DNA from: Methanomicrobiaceae archaeon
GTDB taxonomy: Archaea; Halobacteriota; Methanomicrobia; Methanomicrobiales; Methanomicrobiaceae
DNA length: 7,311 bases
Direction: 5' to 3'
Assembly (NCBI GenBank): GCA_030628325.1
Contig: DAOVRB010000044.1
Span: 1-7,311, forward strand
In this document: one piece after another, positions 5,515 through 7,311 of the stretch
Numbering within the stretch: the first letter of the stretch is position 1
Layout: the number at the start of each line of letters is the position of its first letter
Notes under the pieces: generated by a model
The model's database searches: none
The model's input: the letters and a program-made list of their open reading frames with translations, nothing else
What the model was told of the DNA's origin: nothing
Translations under genes and position numbers: made by a program

Positions 5515-6333
5515 TTACGAGTGAGCCGGAACTGAAATTTTTTCAACAGAGGTAAGTTCGGATGCCAGTCCGCCTGTGAGGTTAACTTCTGCAAATTCAT
5601 TGCTATCCGGGAGAACCATGCTGAATTCTGTAATTCTGTCAATTGAAAGGGTTCCGTTTTCGGCCTGGAATTCAAGCACATGGCCGCCCGCTGTTCGTTT
5701 ATCATTGATGAAGTGGAGATGGTAAGCCGGCACATTTATTCCTTCAACAAAGGCGGGTGACCATAGTCCGACTATAGTTCCGGTCTCCTGTGTCAGGTTG
5801 AAAAAGACCTGCTCCTTCACAACATCTGCAAGCCTTGGGTATGGTTTTTCCTGTCTGGGAACACTTCTTGTTTTTACTGACGGGAATGTGCCGTCAAGCC
5901 GGATGGCATAGAAATAGTTTGGTGATGTCATGAATGATCCTGCCCATGTTTCAAATTCTGTCATGTTCATGGGTGCATACATCTCTTCTGAAATTTCAGG
6001 TTCAAAAAAACAGACTGCTGCAAAAGGTGTTGTCATCTCATCATGTACCTGGAGAATCGAACCGTCAGACCTGACCTGGTAGAAGATGCCATCAAGACCA
6101 ATCATCTCACCATCAAGGTGATCAAATGTGCCAATTCCAAAATTACCGTGTTCTTTGAGTTTACCAAATGAAACGCTGCCATCATATGTTCCCTCTAAAA
6201 GGGCGTCAATTGTGGAAACCTGATAGAGATTATCACCTTTTTCATCATTAATTAACAGAATATTAAATCCTGAGAAGAGAATGATTAATATTGCAATTCC
6301 GGTAAATGCCAACAATATCTTATTTTTCACCAT
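5515..6333 (-). CDS. budA: Membrane-anchored or exported alpha-acetolactate decarboxylase
   Basis: Acetolactate decarboxylase converts 2-acetolactate to acetoin, diverting the valine/leucine precursor. The 272-residue protein begins with a short basic stretch and a hydrophobic segment (about 6-28), then the decarboxylase domain: YQVSTIDALLEG (37-48), GTFDHLDGEMIGLDG (68-82) with likely active-site E76, AIRLDG with R145, and the zinc site H205, H207 and H218 in YHLHF and GGHVLEF. All expected metal ligands are present, so it looks active. The hydrophobic N-terminus means an uncleaved anchor or signal peptide, placing the enzyme outside the membrane; some Gram-positive relatives are exported too, but this is unusual for a methanogen. 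The frame extends 10 codons further to a TTG at 6363. ATG 6333 is preferred because AGGAT (6342-6346) lies at suitable spacing and a TATA-like box lies upstream. It is divergent from the PemK-like gene. Confidence 0.88.
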   Translation of the reverse strand: MVKNKILLAFTGIAILIILFSGFNILLINDEKGDNLYQVSTIDALLEGTYDGSVSFGKLKEHGNFGIGTFDHLDGEMIGLDGIFYQVRSDGSILQVHDEMTTPFAAVCFFEPEISEEMYAPMNMTEFETWAGSFMTSPNYFYAIRLDGTFPSVKTRSVPRQEKPYPRLADVVKEQVFFNLTQETGTIVGLWSPAFVEGINVPAYHLHFINDKRTAGGHVLEFQAENGTLSIDRITEFSMVLPDSNEFAEVNLTGGLASELTSVEKISVPAHS

Positions 6334-6341
6334 TTTTCTGC

Positions 6342-6346
6342 ATCCT
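6342..6346 (-). promoter_or_regulatory. Ribosome binding site deciding the decarboxylase start
   Basis: AGGAT on the minus strand lies eight bases before ATG 6333. It sits inside the coding stretch that a TTG start at 6363 would imply, which favours the shorter protein. Confidence 0.45.
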
Positions 6347-6371
6347 GTTATTATTATGGTCAAAAACTAAG

Positions 6372-6380
6372 TTTTTAAGA
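6372..6380 (-). promoter_or_regulatory. Probable TATA box for the acetolactate decarboxylase
   Basis: TCTTAAAAA is about 43 bases before ATG 6333. Transcription would begin near 6350, giving a leader of about 17 bases that just includes the AGGAT site and excludes the TTG at 6363. Confidence 0.45.
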
Positions 6381-6421
6381 ATGTCTGGTTTTTGACGATG
6401 ATTTACTCTCTGGGTTTCTCA

Positions 6422-6429
6422 ATATTTAA
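6422..6429 (+). promoter_or_regulatory. Possible TATA box for the PemK-like gene
   Basis: ATATTTAA lies about 45 bases before ATG 6471, predicting a start site near 6450 and a leader of about 20 bases. With the decarboxylase box on the other strand, it makes this 137-bp gap (6334-6470) a divergent promoter region. Confidence 0.35.
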
Positions 6430-6470
6430 TCCATTCATTTTATCCCTGTTTAATCCGATAATGAGAGACA

Positions 6471-6809
6471 ATGGGGCAGTATCAAAAGGGAGATGTTCTT
6501 CTTGCACCTGTGCGTTGTGGAAGGTTTTTTGATGCAAAAATCCGCCCGGTGGTTGTTATTGAATCCCGTGCCGATGGTTTTCTCCTGGTCTGCCCGGTGA
6601 CTTGTAGTATGCCGGATGATATGTCGGTATCTGTTACGCTGGATCTGGATGATTTTGCAAAAGGAGGTCTTGATATGTTTGACGAGAGCTATATACTGGT
6701 CTCGAATCCGGCTACTATCCGCAAGAGAGATGTCATCGGAAAAAAAGGCAGGCTTACCGGTGGATGTATGGATGAGATTATCTCAGGGCTGCGTGGCTCT
6801 CTGCAATAG
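6471..6809 (+). CDS. PemK/MazF-like protein
   Basis: A 112-residue protein with the compact PemK/MazF beta-barrel pattern: N-terminal KGDVLLAPV (6-14), AKIRPVVVIES (22-32) matching the family's R-P-hydrophobic strand, VCPVTCS (40-46) where the second active-site region falls, and a later ...TIRKRDVIGKKGRL segment (82-95) before the C-terminal helix. PemK/MazF toxins are mRNA endoribonucleases, but many archaeal members are unproven and the N-terminal loop here differs from typical toxins. No small antitoxin gene lies beside it: upstream is the divergent promoter gap, and the next gene is the von Willebrand factor A protein 139 bp on. Only a weak ribosome binding site (GAGAGA) precedes ATG 6471. 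Family membership is fairly secure; toxin activity is not. Confidence 0.75.
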   Translation: MGQYQKGDVLLAPVRCGRFFDAKIRPVVVIESRADGFLLVCPVTCSMPDDMSVSVTLDLDDFAKGGLDMFDESYILVSNPATIRKRDVIGKKGRLTGGCMDEIISGLRGSLQ

Positions 6810-6845
6810 GATCTCCGTTTAACCGAACTGATACAGGCTAACCGG

Positions 6846-6864
6846 ATACCCACTGGCCGGGTAT
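6846..6864. repeat. Short inverted repeat in the gap after the PemK-like gene
   Basis: ATACCC and GGGTAT are separated by seven bases (ACTGGCC). No T-tract follows on the plus strand, so it is not a convincing terminator. Its place about 20 bases upstream of the next TATA box would also suit a regulator binding site. Confidence 0.3.
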
Positions 6865-6883
6865 GAATTAAAGTCAAATACAT

Positions 6884-6891
6884 ATTTATAT
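6884..6891 (+). promoter_or_regulatory. Probable TATA box for the von Willebrand factor A gene
   Basis: ATTTATAT within an AT-rich run is the best TATA match of the window. Transcription would start near 6914, giving a leader of about 35 bases that contains the GAGG ribosome binding site just before ATG 6949. Confidence 0.55.
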
Positions 6892-6948
6892 CCATTCCTC
6901 TAATATCAAAGTAATAAGAACATTTCAGGCTGATTATGAGGATATTTT

Positions 6949-7311
6949 ATGAGTGAATTAGAAGAACTGGTGGAAATTGCACACCCTCAGCAGCCCCACT
7001 GCCCGACTGTTTTACTGCTCGACACATCCGGTTCAATGACAGTCGAGAGTAAAATAGAGCAGTTGAACGAGGGTATCAGAATATTTAAGGCTGAAATCGA
7101 GAAGGATGAGCTTGCAAGAAAACGGGTTGACCTTGCGGTTGTAACTTTCGGACAGACCGTTGAGGTGGTCCAGGAGTTCATCTCTGTTGAGGACTTTGAA
7201 CCGCCCGTTCTTGAAGCAGAGGGTCTGACACCTATGGGTGATGCGATACTGACTGCCATAGGTCTCATTGAAAAAAGAAAGGAGGATTACCGGACCGAGG
7301 GTATTGATTAC
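6949..7311 (+). CDS. TerY/YegL-type von Willebrand factor A domain protein, 3' end outside window
   Basis: The first 121 codons are visible and the frame is open at the right edge. The metal-ion-dependent adhesion site is complete so far: DTSGSM (D25, S27, S29) and T94 in GLTPMGDAI. The order LLLDTSGSM, then QLNEGI, VDLAVVTFG, LTPMGDAI and EKRKEDYRTEGIDY is that of the cytosolic COG4245 (TerY/YegL) group rather than of secreted adhesins or the ATPase-linked MoxR group. There is no signal peptide. In other genomes such genes often sit beside a PP2C-type phosphatase and a protein kinase gene, as in tellurite-resistance-like or stress signalling clusters; whether this is so here cannot be seen. 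ATG 6949 is supported by GAGG (6938-6941) seven bases upstream and by the TATA box at 6884. Confidence 0.85.
   Translation, partial: MSELEELVEIAHPQQPHCPTVLLLDTSGSMTVESKIEQLNEGIRIFKAEIEKDELARKRVDLAVVTFGQTVEVVQEFISVEDFEPPVLEAEGLTPMGDAILTAIGLIEKRKEDYRTEGIDY

Noticed and set aside
5411..5524. Plus-strand open frame of 37 codons in the decarboxylase to metallo-beta-lactamase gap
   Set aside because: It ends inside the decarboxylase gene on the opposite strand and has no ribosome binding site or promoter; the minus-strand 43-codon frame is the better candidate.
6334..6363. TTG start at 6363 for the acetolactate decarboxylase
   Set aside because: ATG 6333 has a better ribosome binding site and leaves the hydrophobic segment at the very N-terminus; the upstream 10 codons include the AGGAT site itself.

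Overview
The window looks like part of a methanogenic archaeal chromosome, most likely Methanomicrobiales or a close relative. This is inferred from gene content: an F420-pathway CofH-family radical SAM protein, a COG1237 metallo-beta-lactamase protein, a CGGC protein and a PemK-like protein. AT-rich TATA-like boxes in the intergenic gaps, with few strong Shine-Dalgarno sites, also fit. No rRNA, tRNA, CRISPR array or insertion sequence was found.

Left part, all on the minus strand. A tightly overlapping three-gene unit runs leftwards: an isochorismatase-family cysteine hydrolase (2487 to 1822), a thioredoxin-reductase-like flavoprotein without the redox CxxC (1825 to 935), and an RlmN/Cfr-like radical SAM protein that runs off the left edge (935 to beyond 1). 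Upstream of it lie a CofH-family radical SAM gene (4184 to 3057) and, 10 bp behind it, a CGGC-domain gene (3046 to 2600). The CofH-like gene is best started at 4184, about 29 bases after a TATA-like box, which suggests a leaderless mRNA.

Middle. A 277-bp gap (4185-4461) is rich in inverted repeats and ends in a T6 tract on the minus strand. It may be a small RNA or a structured 3' UTR. Next come a COG1237 metallo-beta-lactamase gene (5268 to 4462), a 246-bp gap holding a possible 43-codon ORF, and a membrane-anchored acetolactate decarboxylase (6333 to 5515).

Right part, plus strand. Divergent from the decarboxylase is a solitary PemK/MazF-like gene (6471-6809). It is followed by the start of a TerY/YegL-type von Willebrand factor A protein (from 6949) cut by the right edge.

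The most notable points are: (1) the RlmN/Cfr-like protein keeps the C-terminal cysteine that is methylated in RlmN but has valine where the resolving cysteine should be; (2) it is translationally coupled to a flavoprotein that has lost its disulfide and to a cysteine hydrolase, which together could be an undescribed modification pathway; (3) the CofH-like protein differs from canonical CofH at several otherwise constant positions; (4) the hairpin-rich gap. Functional links between these genes are inference from arrangement only.
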